From Aquidulcibacter sp. (GTDB lineage Bacteria; Pseudomonadota; Alphaproteobacteria; Caulobacterales; Aquidulcibacteraceae), in NCBI GenBank assembly GCA_027532555.1, contig JAPZTJ010000009.1, forward strand, positions 1-64,000: DNA of 64,000 nt, read 5' to 3'. The notes beneath the pieces were generated by a model. The model searched no databases, was not told the origin of the DNA, and was given only the letters and a program-made list of their open reading frames with translations. This document shows positions 38,461 through 47,711 of this stretch, in pieces; the first letter of the stretch is position 1, and every line of letters starts with the position of its first letter. Both the position numbers and the translations under genes were made by a program.

Positions 38461-40146
38461 ATGAGCACCTCGCCGGCCGGCATTGACCTCTTCATAAAGA
38501 CAGACTTCGCGCGGGTTTTGGTGGTCGATGACGACCCCATCCTGCGCGAATTTGCGATTTCCTACCTCACCAGCCCGAACATGGAAGTGAGCGTCGCAGA
38601 AGATGGGCAGATTGCGATGGAGGCCTTACGCAAGAGCGACTTTGACGTCGCGCTCGTGGACCTTGATATGCCGAACTTGAATGGCTTTGAGCTTATGGAG
38701 GCAATGGGTCGTGATCCGCGGCTTTTGAGTGTGCCTGTCGTCGTGATCACAGGCCGCGATGATATGGAGGCCATTGATTTGGCCTTCGCCGCAGGGGCCA
38801 CATCCTTTGTTGTGAAGCCCATCAATTGGCGCTTGATTACACACCAGTTAGCGTATGTTCTGCGCAATAGCCGATCTGAGGCTGCAATCCGGCAAGCCCG
38901 TGCTGCGGCGGAATCTGCGAGCAAAGCCAAAAGTGTTTTCCTCGCCAACATGAGCCACGAAATTCGCACGCCTCTAAACGGTGTGATTGGCTTGGCTGGA
39001 GCGCTAGGTCGCACAGAGTTGAGCGACGAACAGATTGAGATGGTCAACTTAATCTGCCAATCGGGCCAAACACTTGAACGCTTCCTCACCGACATTCTCG
39101 ACGTTTCGAAAATTGAGGCGGGCAAATTGTCCCTACAAGTTGAGACGTTCGACTTGCAGGAGTCGATCCAGGCGGCCGTTCACTTAATGCAGACCGCAGC
39201 CAATGAAAAATGCCTGAACTTCAGTCTAACCTTTGGAACCAATGCGCGCGGTTTGTTCAAGGGTGATGCGGTTCGAATTCGCCAGATTGTTTCCAACCTC
39301 GCGTCAAATGCGGTGAAGTTCACCAAGGAAGGCGAGGTCGTAGTTCAGGTTGAGGTCATTGAGGCAGAGAATAATGGGGAGGCTGAAACTCTAATCATCA
39401 AGGTTTCAGATACGGGTATCGGATTTGATGACGAGGCTCGCGACCGATTATTCAATCGGTTCGAGCAAGCCGATGGATCCATCACGCGCCAGTTTGGTGG
39501 CACAGGTTTGGGACTTTCGATTTGTAAGGCGCTCACCGAGATGATGGGAGGTATCATCAGTGTAGTGTCGGCCCCAAATCAAGGCTCAACCTTTATGATC
39601 AAGTTACCTTTGAGCCGATCAATGTCCTTGGATGCTTTTGATATTGCAGCACAGGCACAGCCGACCACAGCAAAGCCGGCCGCCGCCGAGGAAATCAAGC
39701 CCTCGCGGCTGTTACGGATTTTATTGGCGGAAGATCATCCGACTAATCAACGTGTGGTGGCGATGATCTTACAGCCCTATGGCGTTGATCTTACGGTCGT
39801 CGAAAATGGTGTGAAGGCCTTAGAAGCCTTTGAAGCTGGCAAGTTTGACGTTGTCTTGATGGATATGCAAATGCCAGAAATGGATGGCCTTAAAGCCACT
39901 AAGGCGATCCGCTTTCTTGAGTTGACGGCCCAATTACCCCGCACCCCGATTGCAATGCTTAGCGCTAATGCGATGAAGGAACACGTCGAGCAGGCGCTTG
40001 ATGCCGGTTGCGATGTCCATATCGCGAAGCCCGTGTCGCCTGAATCTCTTGTAAAGGGCATCGAAGCTGCTTTGGCGAGCGCCGCGGCGGCACGAGACAA
40101 CGATAGCTCGGCCTATTATGCGAGCCCGCGAAATGACATTAGCTAG
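38461..40146 (+). CDS. Hybrid histidine kinase, REC-HK-REC
   Basis: Cytoplasmic hybrid sensor of about 561 residues with no membrane helix. Order: receiver 1 (about 18-135; Asp67 in VALVDLDMPNLNG), a short linker helix, HisKA with NMSHEIRTPLNGVIG (His166), HATPase (NLASNAVKF, DTGIGFDDE, GGTGLGLSI), then receiver 2 (about 418-540; Asp468 in VLMDMQMPEMDG). The ATG at 38461 starts just before receiver 1, with a GGGGGCGAAC element upstream. The frame opens at 38347, but that segment is not domain-like. It faces divL tail to tail with an 8-bp overlap. An N-terminal receiver means it is itself probably an intermediate in a phosphorelay. Partner unknown. Confidence 0.9.
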   Translation: MSTSPAGIDLFIKTDFARVLVVDDDPILREFAISYLTSPNMEVSVAEDGQIAMEALRKSDFDVALVDLDMPNLNGFELMEAMGRDPRLLSVPVVVITGRDDMEAIDLAFAAGATSFVVKPINWRLITHQLAYVLRNSRSEAAIRQARAAAESASKAKSVFLANMSHEIRTPLNGVIGLAGALGRTELSDEQIEMVNLICQSGQTLERFLTDILDVSKIEAGKLSLQVETFDLQESIQAAVHLMQTAANEKCLNFSLTFGTNARGLFKGDAVRIRQIVSNLASNAVKFTKEGEVVVQVEVIEAENNGEAETLIIKVSDTGIGFDDEARDRLFNRFEQADGSITRQFGGTGLGLSICKALTEMMGGIISVVSAPNQGSTFMIKLPLSRSMSLDAFDIAAQAQPTTAKPAAAEEIKPSRLLRILLAEDHPTNQRVVAMILQPYGVDLTVVENGVKALEAFEAGKFDVVLMDMQMPEMDGLKATKAIRFLELTAQLPRTPIAMLSANAMKEHVEQALDAGCDVHIAKPVSPESLVKGIEAALASAAAARDNDSSAYYASPRNDIS

Positions 40147-42439
40147 CTAAATCTAGCTCTGGTGCTGCGTGGAGATGGGTGGCTCTCGCTGGTAAATAGC
40201 AGGATACTGTTACCCCCTTGGCATTGGGGGACGCCAAAGACACCCAGCCGCCATGTAATTCGACAAAGCGCTTTACCAAGGCCAGGCTGACGCCTGCGCG
40301 CCGGTCGCCATCTGCAAAGCCCTCAAAGGCAGAAGCCTGCCGCGCCATATCAATACCGGGGCCAGTGTCACTCACCCAAAGGCGGACTGTGTCGTCAAAT
40401 CGACGCGCGCCAATGGTGATCATGTCGCCTTTACCCGTGAAGCGCAGTGCATTCGAGACAAGGTTGAACAATATCTGCCGAATGCGAGCCTTGTCTGCAC
40501 GGATGATCCCAGCGCTCTCGTCACATTCCACCACAATTCGGACTTGGTCATTGACCGAGTTGGTGCGGGCGATTTCCGCCGTCACTTCGAGGGTTTCGAC
40601 TAAACTGACGTCACCCAAGTCCAGCGACATCTGGCCCGCGTCGATCATGGCCAAGTCGAGAATGTTCTCAATAAGCTTTTCCAATTGGCCAGATGCCAAT
40701 CCGATTGCGTTCAAATAGTCCGATTGCGACTCGGTCAAAGTACCACCTACGCCCGCTGCCAAAAGCTCTGCATAGCCTCCAATGGTGGTCAGTGGTGTGC
40801 GCAATTGATAGCTGACATTGCGCACAAATTCAGTCTTAAGCCGGTCTGCGTCTTGGAAGGCGGCCGCCTTATCGCGCAACGCCGTCTCAACTTCGCGGGC
40901 AGCGGTTACATCGGCGAAGGCGGCTAAAGTTGCGCCATCTGGCAATGGGCGTATTAGCCACGTTAGGCTTGTGCCATCGGCGCAGACAAACTCGCCTTGC
41001 TTTTCTTGACGCGAACGTGGTGACGGGTCGGAAATCCTGGCCTTTAACTCGCTCCAGAAGGCAGGGTCGCGGTGCACAAGGATCGCACGCTCTGCAACCA
41101 GATCAAATTCTGGTAGCGCCTCAAGGAAGCTTTGATCGAGCCCCCACATTCGGGCAAATGCGCTATTGGCTAAGGAAAGTCGCCCGTCCGCTGTAAATAC
41201 AGCTACCCCTTCGCCCAATTTGTCCAGTGTCGCGCGCTGAACTTCAATCAAAGTTTTAAACCGTGCCTGCAGGCCCATCTTGTCGGAAATGTCTTCAAAC
41301 AGAATCAAGAGTCCACCCGACGGCTGACGCTGCCGCGCTACACGTAGGATGCGACCATCAGGCATGGTCCAAGTTTCATCCGGGATCAGGCCAGGTTCTT
41401 GATAGTGTGAGAGTTCCTTCGCCTTCCACGCGGCAAAGTCGCGGGTAGCGGCGATTTTGGCTGACTGGCGCAACCGATCCAACCATTCGCCATGAGTTGG
41501 TCCATCATTTAGCCACGCATCCTCTAGCCCCCACAAGTTTGAGAAGGCGCTATTGTGCGTTGTCAGGCGACGAGTTGAGTCAAATACCGCAACCGCATCG
41601 GTCAAATGGTTTAATGTCTCTTCATGCGCTTTGGCTTCTCGCGCCAAGGTATCGCGCACTTCGATTTCTTCGGTTACATCGAAGGCAACGCCAGCAGCCC
41701 CGTCGTCTGCTGGGAACAAGCTGATCCGCAACATCCGACGCCTGCCATCAATGGTAATTGCTCGCGTAGCGGTAGAGGCTTGGCCTTTTGCCGCTTGGGC
41801 GGCATCGTCACGCGATTTCTGGTCTAAGGCGCAGTCGCGCGCGCGCGCGTCCTCCAAATCGACCGCTTCGACCGCTTTCAGATAGGAGGTGTTGGCCCAT
41901 AACAGCGCACCTTGGCTATCTGTGCGCCAAGCCGGGAAACTGGCTTTCTCCGCCCCTGCTAGGTCCCCTGCGGCGGCACCTGGCGTCAACCAAACAATGG
42001 CTTTCGCGCCATGAGGCTTGCCCATGACCTCTAGCCCTAAAACCGACAGGGTGAACGCTTCACCCCTTTGGCGCAAAAGCGTGAGGCGAGTGCCAAGTTC
42101 TGTTGAGGCGGCTACCAAGGCTTCTAATATTTCGAATGTCGAAGGCTCTTCGGTTAGGTTGCTTGCCTTTAGGTCGAGACGTTTGAGTAGGGTCGCGCGT
42201 GTCGAGGCATCAGCCTCTTCCTCCGGCTGACCCCAGCCCTCTCCGTCGTCTTTGTCCGGCCAGACGAGCGCAACAGAACCCGAGGCAGCGATGGCTGCAC
42301 TCGCACGGGGGCTAGAGAGTGGGACGCGTCTTTGTTTGCCAAAGCGATAGGCCAGATAACCAGCTACGGCCGCAGCCCCACCCGCTGTCACGACATCACG
42401 CCCCCATTGGGCCAAAAAGGCTGACAAGTCTAATGGCAC
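40139..42439 (-). CDS. divL: DivL-type tyrosine pseudokinase
   Basis: Cell-cycle sensor of the CckA-ChpT-CtrA pathway. An N-terminal helix (VVTAGGAAAVAGYLAY), several PAS domains, then a HisKA-like domain with FVRNVSYQLRTPL, in which Tyr544 replaces the phosphorylatable His, as in Caulobacter DivL (Tyr550, 769 aa), followed by an HATPase domain. It does not act as a phospho-donor in Caulobacter. It binds DivK~P and modulates CckA. The frame opens at a TTG (42502), but GTG 42439 gives 766 residues and puts the promoter-like TTAA cluster outside the coding region. I prefer it. With CtrA in the same window this supports an intact cell-cycle circuit. Confidence 0.9.
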   Translation of the reverse strand: MPLDLSAFLAQWGRDVVTAGGAAAVAGYLAYRFGKQRRVPLSSPRASAAIAASGSVALVWPDKDDGEGWGQPEEEADASTRATLLKRLDLKASNLTEEPSTFEILEALVAASTELGTRLTLLRQRGEAFTLSVLGLEVMGKPHGAKAIVWLTPGAAAGDLAGAEKASFPAWRTDSQGALLWANTSYLKAVEAVDLEDARARDCALDQKSRDDAAQAAKGQASTATRAITIDGRRRMLRISLFPADDGAAGVAFDVTEEIEVRDTLAREAKAHEETLNHLTDAVAVFDSTRRLTTHNSAFSNLWGLEDAWLNDGPTHGEWLDRLRQSAKIAATRDFAAWKAKELSHYQEPGLIPDETWTMPDGRILRVARQRQPSGGLLILFEDISDKMGLQARFKTLIEVQRATLDKLGEGVAVFTADGRLSLANSAFARMWGLDQSFLEALPEFDLVAERAILVHRDPAFWSELKARISDPSPRSRQEKQGEFVCADGTSLTWLIRPLPDGATLAAFADVTAAREVETALRDKAAAFQDADRLKTEFVRNVSYQLRTPLTTIGGYAELLAAGVGGTLTESQSDYLNAIGLASGQLEKLIENILDLAMIDAGQMSLDLGDVSLVETLEVTAEIARTNSVNDQVRIVVECDESAGIIRADKARIRQILFNLVSNALRFTGKGDMITIGARRFDDTVRLWVSDTGPGIDMARQASAFEGFADGDRRAGVSLALVKRFVELHGGWVSLASPNAKGVTVSCYLPARATHLHAAPELDLAS

Positions 42440-42465
42440 TTTCTGTACGCATCCGCTCGTTTCGA

Positions 42466-42510
42466 TTAACTCTGTTAAGTATAAGCTAATATTGGTTAAC
42501 AAAGATTAAC
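42466..42510 (-). promoter_or_regulatory. TTAA cluster upstream of divL, possible CtrA sites
   Basis: Four TTAA half-sites (42466, 42475, 42496, 42506) spaced 9 to 10 bp within each pair, one pair being GGTTAAC-N5-TTAAC on the plus strand. CtrA boxes are TTAA-N7-TTAA (11 bp apart), so the spacing is not canonical. They lie just before the preferred divL GTG start. Confidence 0.4.
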
Positions 42511-42547
42511 ACGAAGGGGATGGGGTGCACTTATGCACAGTTTCGGC

Positions 42548-43993
42548 TCAATTGATCCCGCCCAAATAGACGTATTTCAGCTCCAGATATTCTTCGACCC
42601 CATGGTGTGAGCCTTCCCGGCCCAATCCGCTTTGCTTGATCCCGCCGAAAGGCACGCCTTCTGATGAGGTCAAGCCAGAATTAACCCCCACAATTCCTGT
42701 TTCCAAAGCTTCTGCAACGCGAAAGGTGCGCGCTAAGTCCTTGGTATAGAAATAGGCCTGCAGGCCAAATGGTGTGTCATTGGCCGCTGCAATGGCTTCG
42801 GCCTCGTTTTGGAAGCGAAAGATGGGCGCTACAGGGCCGAAGGTTTCTTCTTTGGCAAACCTCATGGCCGACGTTACGCCCGTTATGACGGTGGGCTCAA
42901 AGAAAGTGCCGCCTAAAGGACTAACCTTACCACCAGTCTGGACTTTAGCGCCTTGGCTAAGGGCATCCGCAACATGGCTTTGGACCTTGGCGAGGGCTGC
43001 CTGATTGATGAGCGGTCCCTGTGTAACCCCGTCCTCGGTGCCTGGGCCAACTTTCATGGCGGCGACTTTAGCCGTCAGCTTGGTAACAAAGGCATCGTGA
43101 ATTTGATCTTGCACATAAATACGGTTCGCACACACACAGGTTTGACCCATATTGCGAAATTTCGACGCGACAGCGCCTTCGACGGCGGCATCCAGATCGG
43201 CATCATCAAATACGATGAAGGGTGCATTGCCGCCGAGCTCGAGGCCCAGCTTCTTCACGGTGTCGGCGCATTGGCGCATCAAAAGCTTGCCGATCGGGGT
43301 GGAACCAGTGAAGGACAATCCACGCACAACCTCGCTGGCACACCAGACTTCGCCAATCGCAACAGCATCGCCCGTTACGACATTAAGCACGCCTGCAGGG
43401 ACGCCAGCTTCACAAGCCAGTTCGGCCAAAGCCAACGCGGTAAAGGGCGTCTCAGGTGCAGGCTTCAGGACCATGGTGCAGCCAACAGCTAGCGCTGGCC
43501 CGACCTTGCGAGCAATCATCGCGGCAGGGAAATTCCATGGGGTAATGGCTGCCACAACTCCCAGCGGCTGCCGTAATACCAAGATACGGGCATCCGCCCT
43601 TGGTGAAGGTAAAGTCTCGCCATAGATCCGCTTAGCCTCTTCGGCATAAAACTCAATGAAGGAGCCGGCATAGGCGATTTCCCCGCGCGCTTCTGCGATC
43701 GGCTTGCCCTGCTCCGCTGTAAGGATCTGTGCCAAATCCTCTTGGTGGATAAGGATCAAGTCAAACCAGCGCCGCAGGATCGCACTTCTCTCCTTAGCGG
43801 TCTTGGCCCGCCAGGCAGGCAAAGCTGCTTGCGCAACTGACACCGCCTTTTCAGCCGCCTCGCGACCAAGTCTTGGGACCTTGCCAAGAACCTCCCCGGT
43901 TGCAGGGTTGTAGATTGCTTCGTCGCTGGTGCCGATCCAAAGGCCATTGATCAGGCATTGGGAACGAAACAGGCGGGGCTCGCTAAGTTTCAC
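42548..43993 (-). CDS. gabD: Succinate-semialdehyde dehydrogenase (NAD(P)+)
   Basis: Aldehyde dehydrogenase of the SSADH-I group, 481 residues, oxidising succinate semialdehyde to succinate. TPWNFPAAMI in the cofactor domain, LELGGNAP with the general-base Glu, GQTCVCANR with the nucleophile Cys, and TFGPVAPIF are visible. Other ALDHs (glutarate-semialdehyde, gamma-aminobutyraldehyde) are close alternatives. The start is GTG with AGGAGG at 7-nt spacing. It follows the puuB-like gene by 29 bp in one operon, fitting the GABA to succinate end of polyamine catabolism. Confidence 0.88.
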   Translation of the reverse strand: MKLSEPRLFRSQCLINGLWIGTSDEAIYNPATGEVLGKVPRLGREAAEKAVSVAQAALPAWRAKTAKERSAILRRWFDLILIHQEDLAQILTAEQGKPIAEARGEIAYAGSFIEFYAEEAKRIYGETLPSPRADARILVLRQPLGVVAAITPWNFPAAMIARKVGPALAVGCTMVLKPAPETPFTALALAELACEAGVPAGVLNVVTGDAVAIGEVWCASEVVRGLSFTGSTPIGKLLMRQCADTVKKLGLELGGNAPFIVFDDADLDAAVEGAVASKFRNMGQTCVCANRIYVQDQIHDAFVTKLTAKVAAMKVGPGTEDGVTQGPLINQAALAKVQSHVADALSQGAKVQTGGKVSPLGGTFFEPTVITGVTSAMRFAKEETFGPVAPIFRFQNEAEAIAAANDTPFGLQAYFYTKDLARTFRVAEALETGIVGVNSGLTSSEGVPFGGIKQSGLGREGSHHGVEEYLELKYVYLGGIN

Positions 43994-44022
43994 GTCTTGG
44001 CCTCCTCAGCCAGTGGATCGTC

Positions 44023-45330
44023 TCACGGTAGTTTATCTCGCAGTGCATACCAAGTCATAGCTGCCGTCAAAAGCGGCCAACGAAGCGCGCGGCCGCCCGG
44101 GAACTCCGGCACGGGCATGCGTGACACTACGTCATAGTCGCGATGCTGGCTTAAGACGCAGGCTGCAAGAATGCGTCCAAAATAGGGTGCCAGAACAACA
44201 CCTTGACCAGAGTATCCTGACGCCGACAACAGGCCAGGACGGATCTGACGCAAGTAAGGCAGGCGCGTGGGCGTGATACCAAGGGCCCCTCCCCAGGCGT
44301 GTGTAACCTGAATGCCGCTGAGTTCTGGATAGATTTTCACCAGATTGCGCCGCACAAAACTCTCTATATCAGTGGGCCAGCTTGGCGTGTATTTCTCGCC
44401 GCCGCCAAAAATCAAACGCCGTTCTGCTGTCCTGCGCCAATAATTGACAACAAAGCGCGTATCCATGGCAGAATCGTGCAGGGGTAGAATCTGGCTGTCC
44501 GCAGGCAGGGGTTCTGTCGCGATGATGAAACTGCCAATAGGTAGCACGCGCGCTTCTACATCGGGCTCAATTCCGTCAAGATAGCCGTCGCCGCACAGCA
44601 GGATGTGATCGGCTACAACCCGTCCTGTTGGTGTCTTGGCAAAGCGCTTGCCGCCATCAGACCCAACTTCGATAACACGGCTATACTCGTGCAAACTCGC
44701 TTTGGCTCCTAGGGCAGCTTGCATCAGGCCATAGAGCAACTTGAGAGGGTGGACGTGGCCCGCCGATGGATCTCGCCAGCCACCCTGATAGGCAGATGAG
44801 CCAAGGGCATGCGCAACTTGCTCTTTATCCAGGCGATGTGGAAGTTCATAGCCGTAGGCGCGCGCCATATGGTTCGCATCATTGTCGAGCTCTTGCATCA
44901 AGCGGGGTGTATGAGCGGCAAAGATTTGCCCCGGGGTCCAGTCCGCATCAATATGGAAATCATGCATCCGTGCGAGAAGATCAGCCTTTGCATCTTCAGC
45001 TAACAACCACAGCCGACGGGCATCCTCGCGCCCCATGCGCGCTTCTAGCCACTTCTGATCATGGCGCCAGCCAGAGCAAGCAAGCCCACCGTTTCGGCCA
45101 GACGCTCCAGCTCCAATCTCATTGGCTTCAAGCACGACCACATTCAGACCTGCAGCGGCTAGGTCAAGCGCAGCAGAAACACCAGTAAAGCCCGCACCAA
45201 TAATTACGACATCGGCGGTCAGTTCCCCAACCAAGGGGCTAGTTCGGGCAAACGGGCGCTTTGCTGATGCGTGGTACCAAGTTGTAGGTGCACTGGCTGC
45301 GGAGCAGACATGACGCGAAGGAGAATGCAT
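44023..45330 (-). CDS. puuB: FAD-dependent gamma-glutamylputrescine oxidase-like enzyme
   Basis: DAO-family flavoenzyme of about 435 residues. VVIIGAGFTGVSAALDLA binds FAD, EIGAGASGRNGG follows, and GYSGQGVVLAPYFGR near the C-terminus is typical of the PuuB/OrdL group, which oxidises gamma-glutamyl-putrescine or similar amines. Leads an operon with gabD. A frame ATG at 45339 lies inside the 45337-45354 palindrome. ATG 45330 is preferred, though neither has a clear Shine-Dalgarno and a leaderless mRNA is possible. Neither puuA nor puuD is present, so the exact amine is inferred. Confidence 0.8.
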   Translation of the reverse strand: MHSPSRHVCSAASAPTTWYHASAKRPFARTSPLVGELTADVVIIGAGFTGVSAALDLAAAGLNVVVLEANEIGAGASGRNGGLACSGWRHDQKWLEARMGREDARRLWLLAEDAKADLLARMHDFHIDADWTPGQIFAAHTPRLMQELDNDANHMARAYGYELPHRLDKEQVAHALGSSAYQGGWRDPSAGHVHPLKLLYGLMQAALGAKASLHEYSRVIEVGSDGGKRFAKTPTGRVVADHILLCGDGYLDGIEPDVEARVLPIGSFIIATEPLPADSQILPLHDSAMDTRFVVNYWRRTAERRLIFGGGEKYTPSWPTDIESFVRRNLVKIYPELSGIQVTHAWGGALGITPTRLPYLRQIRPGLLSASGYSGQGVVLAPYFGRILAACVLSQHRDYDVVSRMPVPEFPGGRALRWPLLTAAMTWYALRDKLP

Positions 45331-45336
45331 TTCTGA

Positions 45337-45354
45337 CATTTGTTATAACAAATG
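45337..45354. promoter_or_regulatory. Operator palindrome shared by the polyamine genes
   Basis: CATTTGTTATAACAAATG, a perfect 18-bp palindrome. Its 14-bp core TTTGTTATAACAAA recurs exactly upstream of the 52196-53590 aminotransferase gene. On the minus strand TATAAC within it can serve as a -10 element, so a bound repressor would block the promoter. It covers the first candidate ATG of the puuB-like gene. Confidence 0.75.
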
Positions 45355-45398
45355 AACTATCGAATGCTTCAGGTCAAGCCGGGTACCAAATTATCGTA

Positions 45399-46388
45399 TC
45401 ACACTTTCCGCTTGAACAAGCCTTTCAGACCGCTGATGGCTGGGACTAACCCTCTATGGGCGATTGGCTCGACAATCGCACCAACAATAAGGCCAATTAC
45501 TGCTGCAATCGCTGCACTGACGAACCATGTTACAAGACCCGTAAGGGCCGGAACGAACGCCGCAACCGAGGTGGCGAGGTGTTGGATGGTCTTTTCGGGC
45601 GCGGGATAGCCAAGTTCATAGAGGCCATGCACCATGATGCCACCGCCGACCCACAACATGGCTACCATACCGATCCAAGTTAAAACTTTCAGGAAAATTG
45701 GCATACCGAGCACGAGGCCGCGCCCGAAGGCCGAAACTGCCCCATTGGCAGAGCGCGCCATTGCAGCACCCGCGTCATCCGCCTTCACGATCAAAGCAAC
45801 CGCGCCATAAACCAACGCAGTCATGCCGAGCCCTACGACCGCCAAAACCCCGCCTTGCAGCCACAAAGGTGATGTTGCGACGGTTGAAAGCGTAATGGCC
45901 ATAATCTCAGCTGAGAGAATAAAGTCGGTCCGTACGGCACTCGCGACTTTTTCATTTTCTAACTCGAGGGAAGTTTTGTCTCCATCGTCTGCCGTGTCGT
46001 CGTCGCCATGGCTGCTATGAGGGCGGACAATATCCATTACCTTCTCATAGCCTTCCATGCATAGGTAGGCCCCGCCCAACATTAAGAGTGGGGTGATGAT
46101 CCAAGGCGCAAAAAAGCTCAAAAACAGCGCACCCGGCAACAGGATGATCATCTTGTTCTTGAGTGAGCCCATGGCAATCTTGCCAATGATGGTGAGTTCG
46201 CGTTCTGAAGCAAAGCCCACCACATAGCGTGGCGTGACCGCGGCATCGTCAATTACAATGCCAGCCGCTTTACCCGCAGCTTTACCGCCTGCCTTGGCAG
46301 CTTGGGCGGCTGCATCATCCAAACTTGTGGCCGCTATTTTTGCGATCGCCGCGACGTCGTCCAGCAGCGCCAATAATCCAGAGCTCAA
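45399..46388 (-). CDS. DUF808 membrane protein (YedI-like)
   Basis: 329-residue polytopic protein beginning SSGLLALLDDVAAIAKIAA, the signature start of DUF808/YedI. Ala/Gly-rich and followed by about seven helices, with a basic C-terminal tail. The start is TTG (46388); the conserved N-terminus and GGGGGTGA upstream support it. The family has no assigned function. It converges on nothing and lies between puuB and the 46665 hydratase gene. Confidence 0.8.
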   Translation of the reverse strand: MSSGLLALLDDVAAIAKIAATSLDDAAAQAAKAGGKAAGKAAGIVIDDAAVTPRYVVGFASERELTIIGKIAMGSLKNKMIILLPGALFLSFFAPWIITPLLMLGGAYLCMEGYEKVMDIVRPHSSHGDDDTADDGDKTSLELENEKVASAVRTDFILSAEIMAITLSTVATSPLWLQGGVLAVVGLGMTALVYGAVALIVKADDAGAAMARSANGAVSAFGRGLVLGMPIFLKVLTWIGMVAMLWVGGGIMVHGLYELGYPAPEKTIQHLATSVAAFVPALTGLVTWFVSAAIAAVIGLIVGAIVEPIAHRGLVPAISGLKGLFKRKV

Positions 46389-46664
46389 ACCGTCACCCCC
46401 AAAACCAGATCAGAAAAGAGCCGATATAAGGCGCTTTCGGTCGTTGCGCTATAACTTAGAAGGCGTTTTCCGTTCTTAAGAGAGGCCATCTGCAGGTCTG
46501 CTTATCACAATAGGCTGATCCGCCATGCTTTAGCCAAGCTGCTGGTGGACGGATCCGCCCAATGCGGTGCCGGACTTGTGACCATTGGTCGCCAACTTCA
46601 AGCGCTTCTAAGCCTTGCAGGCGGGCCTTTCGCTCGCTAACCAACGGCACAGAAAGGCACTTTA

Positions 46665-47711
46665 ATGACGAAATCAAACCCGGGACTTTATTTTGAAGAC
46701 TTCCAAGTTGGCATGGTCTTGCGGCATGCGACGCCGAAGACCGTCACCGAGGGCGACGTCGCGCTTTACACCGCGCTGACAGGTTCACGTTATGCACTCT
46801 ATAGTTCGGACGCGTTTGCCCGCGATGGCGATTTGGATGCCGCGCCAATCGACCCCCTTTTGGTTTTCCACACGGTCTTTGGTAAAACCGTGCCAGATAT
46901 TAGTCTCAATGCAGTTGCCAATCTGGGTTATGCTGACGGTCGATTTCTTGCGCCTGTTTTCCCGGGCGATACGCTGTCAGCCATTTCGGAGGTGATTGGC
47001 GTCAAAGAAAACTCAAATGGCAAAACAGGCGTAGTGTATGTCCGCACGACTGGCTTCAATCAGCAGGGCGAAGCCATTTTGTCTTATGTACGCTGGGTCA
47101 TGGTGCATAAGGGCGACACTGAGGCACCTGCGCCAGAGCCAGTGATTCCTGATCTGCCTGCCTTTGTTGCACCTGAAGACTTACCAGTGCCTGTGCCTGC
47201 TTGGTCCGGCAATTACGACTTTGAATTGGCTGGCTCGCCCTACGCATTTGAGGATTATCAGATCGGAGAGTGTATCGATCATGTTGACGGTATGACGGTC
47301 GAAGAGGCGGAGCATCAGATTGCCACGCGGCTTTATCAAAACACCGCCAAAGTACACTTCGATGCGATTGCCCAAGCGCAGGCCCGACAAGGTAAGCGCC
47401 TGATTTATGGTGGCGTCGTGATCTCGATTGCCCGTGCTTTGGCCTTCAATGGCTTGGCTAATGCCGCCGAAATTCTTGCAATCAACGCTGGTCGTCACAT
47501 CAATCCGTTGTTCGCGGGCGATACGATTTACGCGTGGAGCGAAGTGCTCGACAAGGCAGTGTTGAGCAATGGACATGGTGCATTGCGTCTGCGCTTGATC
47601 GCGACGAAAAATGTCTCGGCCTATGATTTCCAGGACACGGATAGCCCGGATGTGATCCTGGAGTTCGACTATTGGGCAGCGATTCCTTTACGGTCGAGTT
47701 TCCTGAGCTAA
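46665..47711 (+). CDS. MaoC-type hydratase, mesaconyl-CoA hydratase-like
   Basis: 348 residues containing two hot-dog MaoC repeats (about 5-150 and 195-340). The arrangement and length match mesaconyl-CoA hydratase/beta-methylmalyl-CoA dehydratase of the ethylmalonyl-CoA pathway and methylaspartate relatives. FEDFQVGM and FEDYQIGE open the two halves. AAAGG precedes the ATG at 7 nt. No mcl, ecm or ccr genes are nearby, so involvement in that pathway is unproven and another 3-hydroxyacyl-CoA dehydratase role is possible. TAATG overlap couples it to the HIT gene. Confidence 0.7.
   Translation: MTKSNPGLYFEDFQVGMVLRHATPKTVTEGDVALYTALTGSRYALYSSDAFARDGDLDAAPIDPLLVFHTVFGKTVPDISLNAVANLGYADGRFLAPVFPGDTLSAISEVIGVKENSNGKTGVVYVRTTGFNQQGEAILSYVRWVMVHKGDTEAPAPEPVIPDLPAFVAPEDLPVPVPAWSGNYDFELAGSPYAFEDYQIGECIDHVDGMTVEEAEHQIATRLYQNTAKVHFDAIAQAQARQGKRLIYGGVVISIARALAFNGLANAAEILAINAGRHINPLFAGDTIYAWSEVLDKAVLSNGHGALRLRLIATKNVSAYDFQDTDSPDVILEFDYWAAIPLRSSFLS

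Noticed and set aside
46456..46677. A 73-residue minus-strand frame between DUF808 and the hydratase gene
   Set aside because: It covers the hydratase start and ribosome-binding site, and has no recognisable domain or ribosome-binding site of its own.
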